Assembly (NCBI RefSeq): GCF_003667825.1
Contig: NZ_CP033043.1
Coordinates: forward strand, 1,613,001 to 1,677,000
From: Metabacillus litoralis
GTDB lineage: Bacteria; Bacillota; Bacilli; Bacillales; Bacillaceae
Direction of reading: 5' to 3'
Length of the DNA stretch: 64,000 nt
Part shown: positions 1 to 7,357 of the stretch, piece after piece
How positions within the stretch are numbered: the first letter of the stretch is position 1
How the letters are laid out: each line of letters starts with the position of its first letter
Position numbers and translations under genes: made by a program
Notes under the pieces: generated by a model
Databases searched by the model: none
What the model was told of the DNA's origin: nothing
The model's input: the letters and a program-made list of their open reading frames with translations, nothing else

Positions 1-51
1 ATTCATCCTGATAAGACCAAACATAAAAAAAGATCTATTAGTATGAAATAG

Positions 52-86
52 AAAAAAGGAATCAGCTTAAAAACTAACTCCTTTCT
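52..86 (-). terminator. Terminator after VOC gene
   Basis: An A-rich GGAATC arm and a downstream TAACTCC arm form an imperfect stem with G-U pairs. Read on the minus strand it ends in a T-rich run, just past the stop of the gene at 96-455. Confidence 0.45.
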
Positions 87-95
87 TGTCCTTTA

Positions 96-455
96 TCATT
101 CGATAACGCTGATCATGTTTCCATTTATGTCGGTTAAATCAAAACGCTTAGGCTCACCTGTTCTTAAGTCAGATACAACGACCTTCTTTTCAATAAGCAT
201 ATTTCTAACTTCTTCCACATCTTTTACAACATAATTAAATGGGGTGTATGTCGTAATAGGTTGAAAGTCAGGAATTTGGACAAGATGAAAACCACAATTC
301 GGCGCAATTGAAAGCCCGCACATTCTATCGTTTTTCCAACGTAAATCAAAAGAAAATATTTCTTGATACCATAATAATGATTCTTCAAGATTCCTGACAG
401 GAAGAAATACAGCATCAATACGCTCAACAAATTTTCCAGTTACTTGTTCCGTCAT
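96..455 (-). CDS. VOC family (glyoxalase/bleomycin-resistance fold) protein
   Basis: This 119-residue protein has the size and pattern of a single-module vicinal oxygen chelate protein. The first strand (VFLPVRNLEES) is followed by a WYQEIF helix, a mid-protein FHLVQ strand, and a C-terminal strand (DLTDINGNMISVIE) ending in the glutamate that often serves as a metal ligand. Such proteins isomerise, cleave or bind small molecules, and the substrate cannot be told from the sequence. The ATG has an AGGAG site nine bases upstream. It appears to be a single-gene unit with a hairpin after the stop. Two further VOC genes lie at 11089 and 16871. They are not close copies. Confidence 0.85.
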   Translation of the reverse strand: MTEQVTGKFVERIDAVFLPVRNLEESLLWYQEIFSFDLRWKNDRMCGLSIAPNCGFHLVQIPDFQPITTYTPFNYVVKDVEEVRNMLIEKKVVVSDLRTGEPKRFDLTDINGNMISVIE

Positions 456-547
456 TTAACAGATCTCCTCTTTCGCTAAAATTTAATATGTAAAAATGCC
501 CAAAATTAGTAAAAATAAGGCAATTATTCGATCCTAAAAATACATTT

Positions 548-1474
548 TTAGTAGTGAATATAGTAGTACTGTCCTGATTTAGGGTCGTACTGAAATAGGG
601 AGTAAAAATCTTCTGGCTTTACTTCTTCTTCATAATCCATATCAATTTGAACATATTCCCATTCCTCATCTGATAATTGATCTATCGTTAAGGATATATT
701 TTTGTCTGCTAAAAGCTTTTTAATATTTAAGGAGTCTTTAAGGTTATACTTAAAGTAAGTAAATGGCCCAAATTCCTCAGTATCACCATTTTTCAAAACA
801 AATTCAAACTTCCATTTAAAGCTGCTGCCGGATGATTTTTTAAAACCATCACTAGTTATTTTCCCTTTTAAATAGGCATGTTTTACATCAGACCATGGAA
901 TTTTTTCTTTTTTTCCTAAGGTACTGATAATGAGCTCATCTTGATTAATCGCTTTATAATCATCATTTATCATCACTGAAATGAGGATGGTAAAGATAAG
1001 ATTAATAATAAACGTATATCTGAGTGAATGTTTACTGTTCTTCCAACCTAACACAAAAATGCCGGCGAATGACATAAATGTTATAAGTGAAACAAATACA
1101 ATCGTATAACCTAACCATCCTTCTGAAATATTTGCAAAATAAATATTCCCTGGACCTGCTAGTCGCTCCAGTTTATTGCGACCCAATGAATCTACAAAAT
1201 TAAGTAAAATCGGGGTTATGATGGTGATTAATACATATACTCGCACTCTTTGATTAACAAACAAAGAGCGTAAATTAGATACCTTAAATTTAATAGCTGA
1301 TTTTCCTTTAAATAATAAAAGTGCAAGAATTAAGGGGAAGATCCCTAATATTAAATACATAATAAGTGTTATAACAACGGGTTCTCCATAACCCAATCCA
1401 ATTGATACAGCGCCAAAAATGACTGAGATGATCAACAAAAGGACACCAAAAAATTTCCTTATCTTCATTATCAA
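548..1474 (-). CDS. Membrane protein of unknown function, five N-terminal TM segments
   Basis: The 308-residue protein has about five hydrophobic segments (roughly residues 10-30, 33-53, 76-95, 118-140 and 150-168). A soluble C-terminal half of about 130 residues is rich in charged and aromatic residues. I do not recognise a family. The soluble half has alternating strands (KFEFVLKNGDTEEFGPF) that resemble a small beta-rich sensor domain, but no catalytic motif is visible. The TTG start at 1474 lies seven bases after an AAGGGGGT ribosome site. The ATG two codons later is spaced less well. It seems to be monocistronic. Confidence 0.75.
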   Translation of the reverse strand: MIMKIRKFFGVLLLIISVIFGAVSIGLGYGEPVVITLIMYLILGIFPLILALLLFKGKSAIKFKVSNLRSLFVNQRVRVYVLITIITPILLNFVDSLGRNKLERLAGPGNIYFANISEGWLGYTIVFVSLITFMSFAGIFVLGWKNSKHSLRYTFIINLIFTILISVMINDDYKAINQDELIISTLGKKEKIPWSDVKHAYLKGKITSDGFKKSSGSSFKWKFEFVLKNGDTEEFGPFTYFKYNLKDSLNIKKLLADKNISLTIDQLSDEEWEYVQIDMDYEEEVKPEDFYSLFQYDPKSGQYYYIHY

Positions 1475-1594
1475 AGATGATACCCCCTTCCCCTTTTATA
1501 CGGATGAGTATCCATTGAGGATTCAGTAAATGAGTAAACAGTCCAAAAGTCGGAGTGTAGGTTCTGGGATTTTTATAACAGAGGTACTTTGTTT

Positions 1595-1871
1595 TTAGGT
1601 CTTGTTTACTTTTCGTCCATTATTATTACTTGTTTTTCCTAGAAAAACAAAGGCAACAAGCAACGTAATCATACTACTAACAAAGAAGCCCACTGCGTAT
1701 GTAGAAATATTCCCTTCCGATACTCTATCATTAAAATCCTAAAAAATGGATTCCGATACCATCACCATCAATATTTGTTCCAAACGACCTTAATTCTAGT
1801 CCTTTGTTTACCAACTGAAAAGCAATGAAAATAAGAAAAATAAAAACAATCCAACGAATAATTGCATTCAT
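1595..1871 (-). pseudogene. Frameshifted two-TM small membrane protein
   Basis: An ATG at 1871 with an AAAGGTGG site opens a 46-codon frame (first residues MNAIIRWIVFIFLIF) with one transmembrane segment, ending in HFLGF and a stop at 1731. The next frame continues directly as NDRVSEGNISTYAVGFF with a second transmembrane segment, ending in a Lys/Asn-rich tail at 1595. Removing one T from the T4 run at about 1734-1737 joins them into one 91-residue protein (LGF-NDRVSEG). The total span is 3n+1 bases, as expected for one inserted base. This may be a true lesion or a base-calling error. The family is unknown. Confidence 0.6.
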
Positions 1872-1967
1872 TTTATAGCCCACCTTTACAAAAATAAGAA
1901 AGTTACCATTTTTGATGTAGCTTTTTCGTGACACTAAATTCGCAAGTAATCAGTATACCCGGTTTTA

Positions 1968-2606
1968 TTAATTTGAGATAAAGGGTGATTTTTGTATGTA
2001 CTCTAGACTTTTAACTTGGTTAATGATAAAAGTCGCTATATCTTGATTTGTTATTGTAGTACCCGGCATATCTAATAGATTTTCTTTTATAAATCCCTTT
2101 TCCATGCCATCAACTATAAATGGAAGCCTAATTAGTGTCCACTTAATTAACGTGTTACGGCTAAGAATTTGCCATTCCTTTTTCTTATCGGTCATCATAT
2201 TAGAATAGATACATTCAAACATCTTTGCTCCCACTCTATTCATAAAGCTCTTTTTATCTCCATTAATAGTTAAAGAGCCACCTGTAACCCCAATATAACG
2301 ATCAATTTGTAATTCAGCCATTACCTCAAGTATCATTTCCGTTACATTACTATAAATCGGTTTCTCTCTGATTGGCTGGCCAAAAGAATTAATAACTACT
2401 TGACAATCTATTAGTAGTTTTTGAATATCCTCCAATTTTTGCACATTTCCTTCTACTATCTCAATCCTTTCGTCTCTGAAGCTTAACTTTGCTGGATTTC
2501 TAACAAGCATACGGACTTGATAACCGTTTTCTAACGCTCTAGAAGCAAGATAACGTCCTACCTTCCCCGTCCCACCAATTATAGCTATCTTATAAGACTT
2601 ATCCAT
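1968..2606 (-). CDS. NAD(P)H-binding protein, atypical SDR / NmrA-like
   Basis: The 212-residue protein begins with a Rossmann strand and glycine motif (IAIIGGTGKVGRYL, about residues 6-19), typical of extended or atypical short-chain dehydrogenases that sense or use NAD(P)H. It lacks a clear Tyr-x3-Lys catalytic pair, so it may be a reductase of unknown substrate or a redox-sensing protein of the NmrA/HSCARG type. The chosen ATG at 2606 has AGAGGGA seven bases upstream. A longer frame starting with TTG would place the ribosome site inside the gene. A frameshifted relative of the same superfamily lies at 12206-12968. Confidence 0.85.
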   Translation of the reverse strand: MDKSYKIAIIGGTGKVGRYLASRALENGYQVRMLVRNPAKLSFRDERIEIVEGNVQKLEDIQKLLIDCQVVINSFGQPIREKPIYSNVTEMILEVMAELQIDRYIGVTGGSLTINGDKKSFMNRVGAKMFECIYSNMMTDKKKEWQILSRNTLIKWTLIRLPFIVDGMEKGFIKENLLDMPGTTITNQDIATFIINQVKSLEYIQKSPFISN

Positions 2607-2687
2607 AACTATCCCTCTTTTAATCAATTTAAGATCACTTATACTCTGTTTTAGCTTAAGTTAAGACTCAATATCATATAAAAACAT

Positions 2688-3257
2688 TTAATCGTTCCTA
2701 ATATGGTGTATCTTTAAGTTAAACCAAATAGATCGCCAATTCTTCTTCGCTATTCGATCTTCATAAACCTCTACACGTTCTTTTGATTCTAGAAAGAAAG
2801 GTGTTGGCTTGACTTCTAAATTTACAACATCATTAATTCCGTGTGGAGCTATTAATTTTATATGGCCTTTTTCATCTAACTTTAAGCCAAGAGATGTAGC
2901 TGTTTCTGGAAATTTTGATATCGCATCTACAGAAGATAAATATGGAGGTAAATTACTTTTTAAATGCATTCTTGCTTCGTTCTTTACCGACCAAGGTACA
3001 TCTGGCATTATGGTTTTTAGTTTTTCCTCAAGCATCTTTTCCTCTACTTCATTTATATTAGTAGAATCAAAGTAGATCACATCAACATCTGGAAGTCTCG
3101 TCCTTTCATTAAAATGATGAAGCGTGTCCCATATTTTTGAGCGAATAAATCCAGCACATATCCACCAATCCGGTAAGCCTAACATTTTTACAGATCTTAA
3201 AATCTCCATCATCCATTTATCCTGTTGTACAATTGAAATAATTTCTTTCTCATTCAT
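2688..3257 (-). CDS. Nucleotidyltransferase family protein (NTP_transf_6)
   Basis: This 189-residue protein matches the small bacterial nucleotidyltransferase-like family formerly called DUF925. It has a glycine-containing ICAGFIRS segment near residue 35 and a DVDVIYFD strand where Asp57 and Asp59 stand for the metal-binding D-x-D. A conserved central part (WSVKNEARMHL, SVDAI) and a late tryptophan segment follow. Proteins of this family carry the Pol-beta-type fold, but no substrate is established. The ATG at 3257 follows AGGGG by a normal spacing. No partner gene is obvious. Confidence 0.85.
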   Translation of the reverse strand: MNEKEIISIVQQDKWMMEILRSVKMLGLPDWWICAGFIRSKIWDTLHHFNERTRLPDVDVIYFDSTNINEVEEKMLEEKLKTIMPDVPWSVKNEARMHLKSNLPPYLSSVDAISKFPETATSLGLKLDEKGHIKLIAPHGINDVVNLEVKPTPFFLESKERVEVYEDRIAKKNWRSIWFNLKIHHIRND

Positions 3258-3469
3258 TCTAAAAACCCCTATAAAAAATATGTAAAATTAACTTTGATAT
3301 CACCAAAAATAATCATGCTATTTGATATTTACATTCGCCATTTTACCAATTAATCCCTTTCTTTTTTAACATAAAGCTATGTTAGTAAGATATAGTAAAT
3401 AAGAAATAATAATTTTGTAGAATTTTGTTGAAATATAGGATAAAAGTCTTTAAAATCCTATATATAGTT

Positions 3470-3552
3470 GATAAAGGCAAACTTATCGAAAGGTAAGGAC
3501 GCAAAGCTACGAGTCTAAAGTCTTAAAGACTATGACAGTCGGGTTGCCAATA
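3470..3552 (+). ncRNA. c-di-GMP-I riboswitch (GEMM-I) aptamer
   Basis: The segment contains the GEMM-I signature in order: the 5' P1 strand GGCAA (3476-3480), a CGAAAGG tetraloop-type hairpin, GACGCAAAGC (the conserved core with the tetraloop receptor), a second hairpin with TCTAAAGTCTTAAAGACT-type pairing, and the closing CGGGTTGCC at 3540-3548. P1 pairs GGCAA with TTGCC (3544-3548). This class binds cyclic di-GMP and acts in cis on the gene downstream, here at 3609. Recognition is by motif and order, not by a covariance search. Confidence 0.9.
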
Positions 3553-3604
3553 GTTTATAGATTAAATAATGATTGATTGGTAACCCATTTATTAATGGGG
3601 GGAT
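3541..3604 (+). promoter_or_regulatory. Riboswitch expression platform with ribosome-site sequestering hairpin
   Basis: Two mutually exclusive pairings are visible. GGGTTGCCAAT (3541-3551, which includes the 3' strand of P1) can pair with ATTGGTAACCC (3576-3586) with one G-U. Alternatively CCCATT (3584-3589) pairs with AATGGG (3594-3599) and covers part of the GGGGGG ribosome site (3597-3602) ahead of the ATG at 3609. Ligand binding should stabilise P1, free ATTGGTAACCC and allow the sequestering hairpin, so c-di-GMP is predicted to turn translation off. No U-tract follows, which argues against transcription termination. Confidence 0.65.
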
Positions 3605-3608
3605 TATT

Positions 3609-3935
3609 ATGAAGGATACTGAGATACAAGCTGCAATTAAAAAATTTAATCAATTATTAATGAGGTACCCTGATTCAAAGGAATCATCATTTTATTTTAC
3701 TAATTTTCTTAAACAATTTCTAAGAGTGAAGAGCACAGCATCAGAAATTTGTTTAGTCTCATTTGTGACAATCATTGAACATGAAAAGCCAGAAGTATTC
3801 TATGAAATTCGTAAACGTGGAGAATATGATAATGTAATGAACTTTATCATCCATCTTACTACTGACTACGAGAAGGCTAAAAGTGATTTGAACAAACTAG
3901 CCAATGGTTCAAGAGAAATAGTAATTGTCCAATAA
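3609..3935 (+). CDS. Unknown 108-aa protein under c-di-GMP riboswitch control
   Basis: The ATG at 3609 has a strong GGGGGG ribosome site six bases upstream, inside the riboswitch hairpin. A longer in-frame start would lie within the riboswitch leader and is rejected. The product is 108 residues, soluble and mostly helical, with no signal peptide, transmembrane segment, cysteine pair or catalytic motif that I recognise. Tyr and Phe are frequent in the first half (YPDSKESSFYFTNFLKQF), and the last residues are a hydrophobic IVIVQ strand. Since genes behind GEMM-I switches commonly act in motility, adhesion or biofilm formation, a role there is likely by context only. Confidence 0.75.
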   Translation: MKDTEIQAAIKKFNQLLMRYPDSKESSFYFTNFLKQFLRVKSTASEICLVSFVTIIEHEKPEVFYEIRKRGEYDNVMNFIIHLTTDYEKAKSDLNKLANGSREIVIVQ

Positions 3936-4050
3936 GCACTGATATTTTGAAGCATATCGTTATATAAAATACTAAAGTTTTATTTGTATTTTGGCATCTA
4001 TAACGATTTTTAACGATCATATATTGATAAATTTTAAGGAATGATTAGAA

Positions 4051-4194
4051 TTGAGTAATGAATGGATTAAATTAGTTGAGCAGTTAGAAAAAGAAGGAAT
4101 CACACCAAAAGACGCAAATCAAATGATCCGCGGATACCAAATGATTAAAATGGTAATGAAAACCGTAAATGACATTGGAGAAGAAGAAGAATAG
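4051..4194 (+). CDS. SinI-like anti-repressor peptide
   Basis: A TTG start at 4051 lies nine bases after AAGGA, giving a 47-residue peptide. Its first half (NEWIKLVEQLEKEGITPKDA) matches the SinI/SinR dimerisation pattern: E-W, then five-residue hydrophobic spacing, a charged helix, G-I-T/S-P, and a second helix (NQMIRGYQMI). In Bacillus subtilis SinI binds SinR through this element and relieves repression of biofilm matrix genes. The rest is a Met-rich helix and an acidic tail. A strong terminator follows at 4250. It lies 115 bases after the riboswitch-controlled gene. An ATATCGTTATA-type inverted repeat between them may partly separate the two. Confidence 0.6.
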   Translation: MSNEWIKLVEQLEKEGITPKDANQMIRGYQMIKMVMKTVNDIGEEEE

Positions 4195-4249
4195 GATTTT
4201 TATCATTTGACGCGATGTAACTAAAGAGTACTTTGTTTACATAAAGAAG

Positions 4250-4280
4250 ACGATCATTTATGAAAAATGATCGTTTTTTT
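4250..4280 (+). terminator. Rho-independent terminator
   Basis: ACGATCATT (4250-4258) pairs perfectly with AATGATCGT (4266-4274) and is followed by a run of seven T. It closes the plus-strand unit ending with the SinI-like gene. Confidence 0.85.
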
Positions 4281-4281
4281 A

Positions 4282-4740
4282 TTACGTATACCAAGCATTT
4301 TTAGGTCTGTTTTCAGGGAAACCCACTTTTTCTCGATATGCTTTTCTCTCTTCAGTGAAATCAAACCATTGCTTATGGCATTTCGGGTTATTAGCATAGT
4401 GAACAACACAGCGAATTTGATCTTCAACACAGCTGTCAGTCCATACAGTTAACTTTTGTTCTAGTTCATCAAAAAGAGCAGCAGGATTTTTATCTTTGAT
4501 TTCTGTTAATGAAAAAATATTTAATTTATAAACCAATTTTTCAGCTAATTTGTAACCAATAGAGGGTACAGTTTGAAATTCTGCTAAACCTTTTAAAGCT
4601 TTAGCTCTTGTGTTCGATATATTCAACATTTGTGCAATTTGTTCTGTATCAAAAGTATATAACTCATTTACACGAACTTTTACTCTTCTAAGCTGGGATT
4701 TTTCCTCGTCAGATAGAAGCAATTTAATAGATACTCCCAT
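4282..4740 (-). CDS. Cdd1-type helix-hairpin-helix protein
   Basis: This 152-residue protein matches the 'pathogenicity locus Cdd1' family. A central helix-hairpin-helix-like block (LKGLAEFQTVPSIGYKLAEK, about residues 49-68) is followed by a cysteine-bearing segment (CVEDQIRCVVHY, CHKQWFDF) and a C-terminal region containing FPENRP. The HhH part suggests non-specific DNA binding, but the biological role of the family is not established. ATG with AGGAGG about seven bases upstream. The gene ends just beyond the terminator at 4250-4280, tail to tail with the SinI-like gene, and follows the DinB gene by 38 bases, so the two may be cotranscribed. Confidence 0.85.
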   Translation of the reverse strand: MGVSIKLLLSDEEKSQLRRVKVRVNELYTFDTEQIAQMLNISNTRAKALKGLAEFQTVPSIGYKLAEKLVYKLNIFSLTEIKDKNPAALFDELEQKLTVWTDSCVEDQIRCVVHYANNPKCHKQWFDFTEERKAYREKVGFPENRPKNAWYT

Positions 4741-4778
4741 TATTCTCCTCCTATTTTGCAGCCAGACCTTCTTAATTT

Positions 4779-5282
4779 TTATATAGAGAATTCTTTTTCA
4801 GGCAATCCTAATATGTCTGTATTTTCTGGAACACGACCAAGCTGACGTAACATTGCAACTATTTGTCCCTTATGATGCGATTCGTGTGTAATTGAATGGA
4901 AAAGTAATTGATGGGGAGTTTTGCTTATAGCCCCACTGCCAGCTTTCCAGGCAGGCTCTTTTTCAATAAACTCATCAAGTTTGTTTTTGAATTGTTCGAA
5001 AACTTTCTCTACATAGTCATCAGCTTGTTGAAAATAGCGTTGAATATCATCTATTTTCATTTTATAAATAGTTTCCTTTGCAAGTAAAGGAGATGATGTT
5101 TCTGAAAGGACAAAAGAGCCTAACCAAGCATGATAGCAGCCCGCCACATGAACAAGAGAATCTCTAATACTCTTAAAACCAAAATCAAACTCTTTCGTCA
5201 TATCCTCTTTATTCAGTTCTCTACACTGATCTAACAAAATCTGACGTGTTTGTTTGACCCATTCATATTCTATCTTCTCCAT
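4779..5282 (-). CDS. DinB family protein
   Basis: The 167-residue protein has the DinB/YfiT four-helix bundle pattern with a predicted metal site of three histidines: His45 (LVHVAGCYHAW) and the His133-x3-His137 pair in THESHHKGQIVAMLRQLG. Family members include thiol-S-transferases (bacillithiol-dependent), but most are uncharacterised. The ATG at 5282 follows GGGAGGA. An upstream in-frame GTG lies inside the ribosome site and is rejected. The gene precedes the Cdd1-type gene with a 38-base gap. Confidence 0.9.
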   Translation of the reverse strand: MEKIEYEWVKQTRQILLDQCRELNKEDMTKEFDFGFKSIRDSLVHVAGCYHAWLGSFVLSETSSPLLAKETIYKMKIDDIQRYFQQADDYVEKVFEQFKNKLDEFIEKEPAWKAGSGAISKTPHQLLFHSITHESHHKGQIVAMLRQLGRVPENTDILGLPEKEFSI

Positions 5283-5504
5283 AGATCCTCCCACCCTTTT
5301 CCACTGGAAAATTTTTCTTATTATTATACACTAATATACATGATCATTACACCTAATGAAGATGAAATCTATCCTTACACGACAATCCATAGATTCTTTT
5401 ATTTTAATTAAATATACAAACTCTCATAAACCAGAGCACTCTTATCCCAACTATTCGTCTATGAACAGCGTATACTATGTATGTATAATGCCATACCTCT
5501 AATC

Positions 5505-6233
5505 CTAATCTAAAAGTAAGACTTCATCACCTACTTGAATTCGTCCTGTTTTTGTAACAGAAGCATAAACCCCAAAATGATTATTTCTTTCTTTTGCAAC
5601 CGTTTTAAGTAATGTGGCATCCTTTTCAGCATTTTCAGGATTAACTGTAATAATCATACATCTCTCGCAATGCCTTTTTAATTTTATTTCAACTTCATTT
5701 CCAATTTTTATCTGTCTGTTAAACCATTCCTCTTCAATAAACGGAATTTTTTCATTCAAGTCTATTAGTAAATTCGGTCGGAAACGTCTGTGTTCCACAT
5801 TTGTTTTTCCCCACATTTCCTTTAATCTATTTAGGGAGGCATCCGTTACCAGCTGAATATGTTCTTCTTCGATTGCTCCTAATGGTACGTGTGACGGGGT
5901 AAACGTAATCGGTGAAATTTTACACTTAGATTTTTCTTCTATTTCTTTCGTGAGTTCTTCATTTCCCCAGCTAAACACCTTGCCTTGCGGAGTAATTACT
6001 TCAACATTTGGATAATCTTCTTGCGATTCCTCTCCAACAAATCTTGCTTTATATCTAGCCATTTCAGGAAACTGCGTGATCGTTAAAAACTTCCCTTGTC
6101 TCGTTTTATCTAAAAAGGCATGACTACGGTCTCCGTATAAACCATATTCCATAACTTGTGTTTCTTGTACATTCTCTCCATAAAAGGATTTTACAGGATG
6201 GCGAATAATTTCTTTAATATAACCTATTAACAT
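5505..6233 (-). CDS. MOSC domain protein
   Basis: The 242-residue protein has an N-terminal MOSC_N-like barrel (IKEIIRHPVKSFYGENVQ, residues 4-21, then YGDRSHAF) and a C-terminal MOSC domain (FRPNLLIDL, KRHCERCMIITVNPE, GVYASV, VGDEVLLL). The cysteine of the RHCERCMI segment is the conserved position used by molybdenum-cofactor sulfurases and related sulfur carriers. The actual reaction in Bacillus homologues is unproven. An ATG at 6233 with GAGAGG upstream is chosen over an ATG five codons earlier that overlaps this site. Confidence 0.9.
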   Translation of the reverse strand: MLIGYIKEIIRHPVKSFYGENVQETQVMEYGLYGDRSHAFLDKTRQGKFLTITQFPEMARYKARFVGEESQEDYPNVEVITPQGKVFSWGNEELTKEIEEKSKCKISPITFTPSHVPLGAIEEEHIQLVTDASLNRLKEMWGKTNVEHRRFRPNLLIDLNEKIPFIEEEWFNRQIKIGNEVEIKLKRHCERCMIITVNPENAEKDATLLKTVAKERNNHFGVYASVTKTGRIQVGDEVLLLD

Positions 6234-6411
6234 TGTAATACCTCTCATTATTTTAATTTTTGATACACTAAAAGTATAACAACATTTGGTAAAATACGCC
6301 TTTCTTTCATATAGCGTTGAACTACTTTCCCCTCAACCCTAAATCATAAAGCCTACTACTTGATATCCTTCATAATCTCTCATATTTAAATGTTCCTGAC
6401 AATTAATATGA

Positions 6412-6445
6412 AAAAGAGTAGTATTTTCATAGATACTACTCTTTT
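6412..6445 (-). terminator. Rho-independent terminator after GNAT gene
   Basis: Thirteen-base arms (6412-6424 and 6433-6445) pair perfectly around an eight-base loop. Both flanks are T-rich on one strand, so it could work in both directions. The minus-strand gene at 6516-7274 ends just upstream of it. Confidence 0.8.
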
Positions 6446-6515
6446 CTGTATGTGTGGCTCATTAATCCCTGAATTCAGATTAATGCTCCCTAAACATTTA
6501 TGTCATGATTAAAAA

Positions 6516-7274
6516 CTAATCTTGGTATACTTTTTGAGCTTCATATTTAAATCCACAATACTGATAATTTTGTTTTTTGTACATTTCTCTCGGAGTGTCT
6601 TCTCCATCTGCTATTAAAATTACCGTCTTTTCGGGAAATGTTTCCATTACAAATTTTTGTAGTCTACTTGCTATTCCTTTGTTTCGGAATTCTTCTTCAA
6701 CAGCTAGGTTATCTATTTCTGCCGTTTCACTTGAGATAATGATATCAACATAGCCTGCTGGATTTCCTTTATAATACGCCAAGACCTGCAGAATATAGGG
6801 TTCTTTAAATTGACGTTTTATAAGGTCTTTTTTTTGTTTTGCAAACTCACTTCCATACTCTAAATCATGCTTATACTGGAGAGCAAGATATAATTCTACG
6901 TTTTTTTCTGTCACTGCTTGAATTTGTATATCAGGATTATTCGTTAATGCTGGGAAGTCTTTTGGTAGAATAGCAAATAATTCTATAAACCCAATCTCAT
7001 AGCCTTCATCCGTCAGGTAAGCATTAAGTTCTGTTGTTGGTTTTTGATTAGCAGGAAAATAAAACTTAACATGCTTTTGACCGTTTTTCTGATGATATTC
7101 CCTTAAGTACTTTTCAACTGGTTTAAATTCAGGTAATGTTGGTAATTTCTTAAACTCTATAAAATTACTATCATATCTAACTAACATCTCAGGATAATGA
7201 AAGTGTCTATATAAATCATTTTCAGCCACTATTTTTCCAAGCGTATAAATATCTTCAAATGATACTTTTTCCAT
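6516..7274 (-). CDS. GNAT family N-acetyltransferase, two-domain
   Basis: The 252-residue protein has a C-terminal GNAT domain with the acetyl-CoA-binding pattern VEEEFRNKGIASRLQ near residues 192-206, preceded by a strand (AEIDNLAV) and followed by ILIADGEDTPREMYKKQNY. The first 110 residues form an additional domain with aromatic residues (LYRHFHYPEMLVRYDSNF) found in some Bacillus acetyltransferases. The acceptor substrate is unknown. The ATG follows TAGGAG. It is a single-gene unit closed by the hairpin at 6412. Confidence 0.9.
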   Translation of the reverse strand: MEKVSFEDIYTLGKIVAENDLYRHFHYPEMLVRYDSNFIEFKKLPTLPEFKPVEKYLREYHQKNGQKHVKFYFPANQKPTTELNAYLTDEGYEIGFIELFAILPKDFPALTNNPDIQIQAVTEKNVELYLALQYKHDLEYGSEFAKQKKDLIKRQFKEPYILQVLAYYKGNPAGYVDIIISSETAEIDNLAVEEEFRNKGIASRLQKFVMETFPEKTVILIADGEDTPREMYKKQNYQYCGFKYEAQKVYQD

Positions 7275-7357
7275 TGATTATTCTCCTAATTTTCAAAGTC
7301 TTCCCTCAATTTTATCATTAAACAATTAGGCTCGTAATGTTTCTTTTCACATTAACT

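Noticed and set aside
2809..3075. Plus-strand 88-codon frame
   Set aside because: Entirely antisense to the nucleotidyltransferase gene, with no ribosome site.
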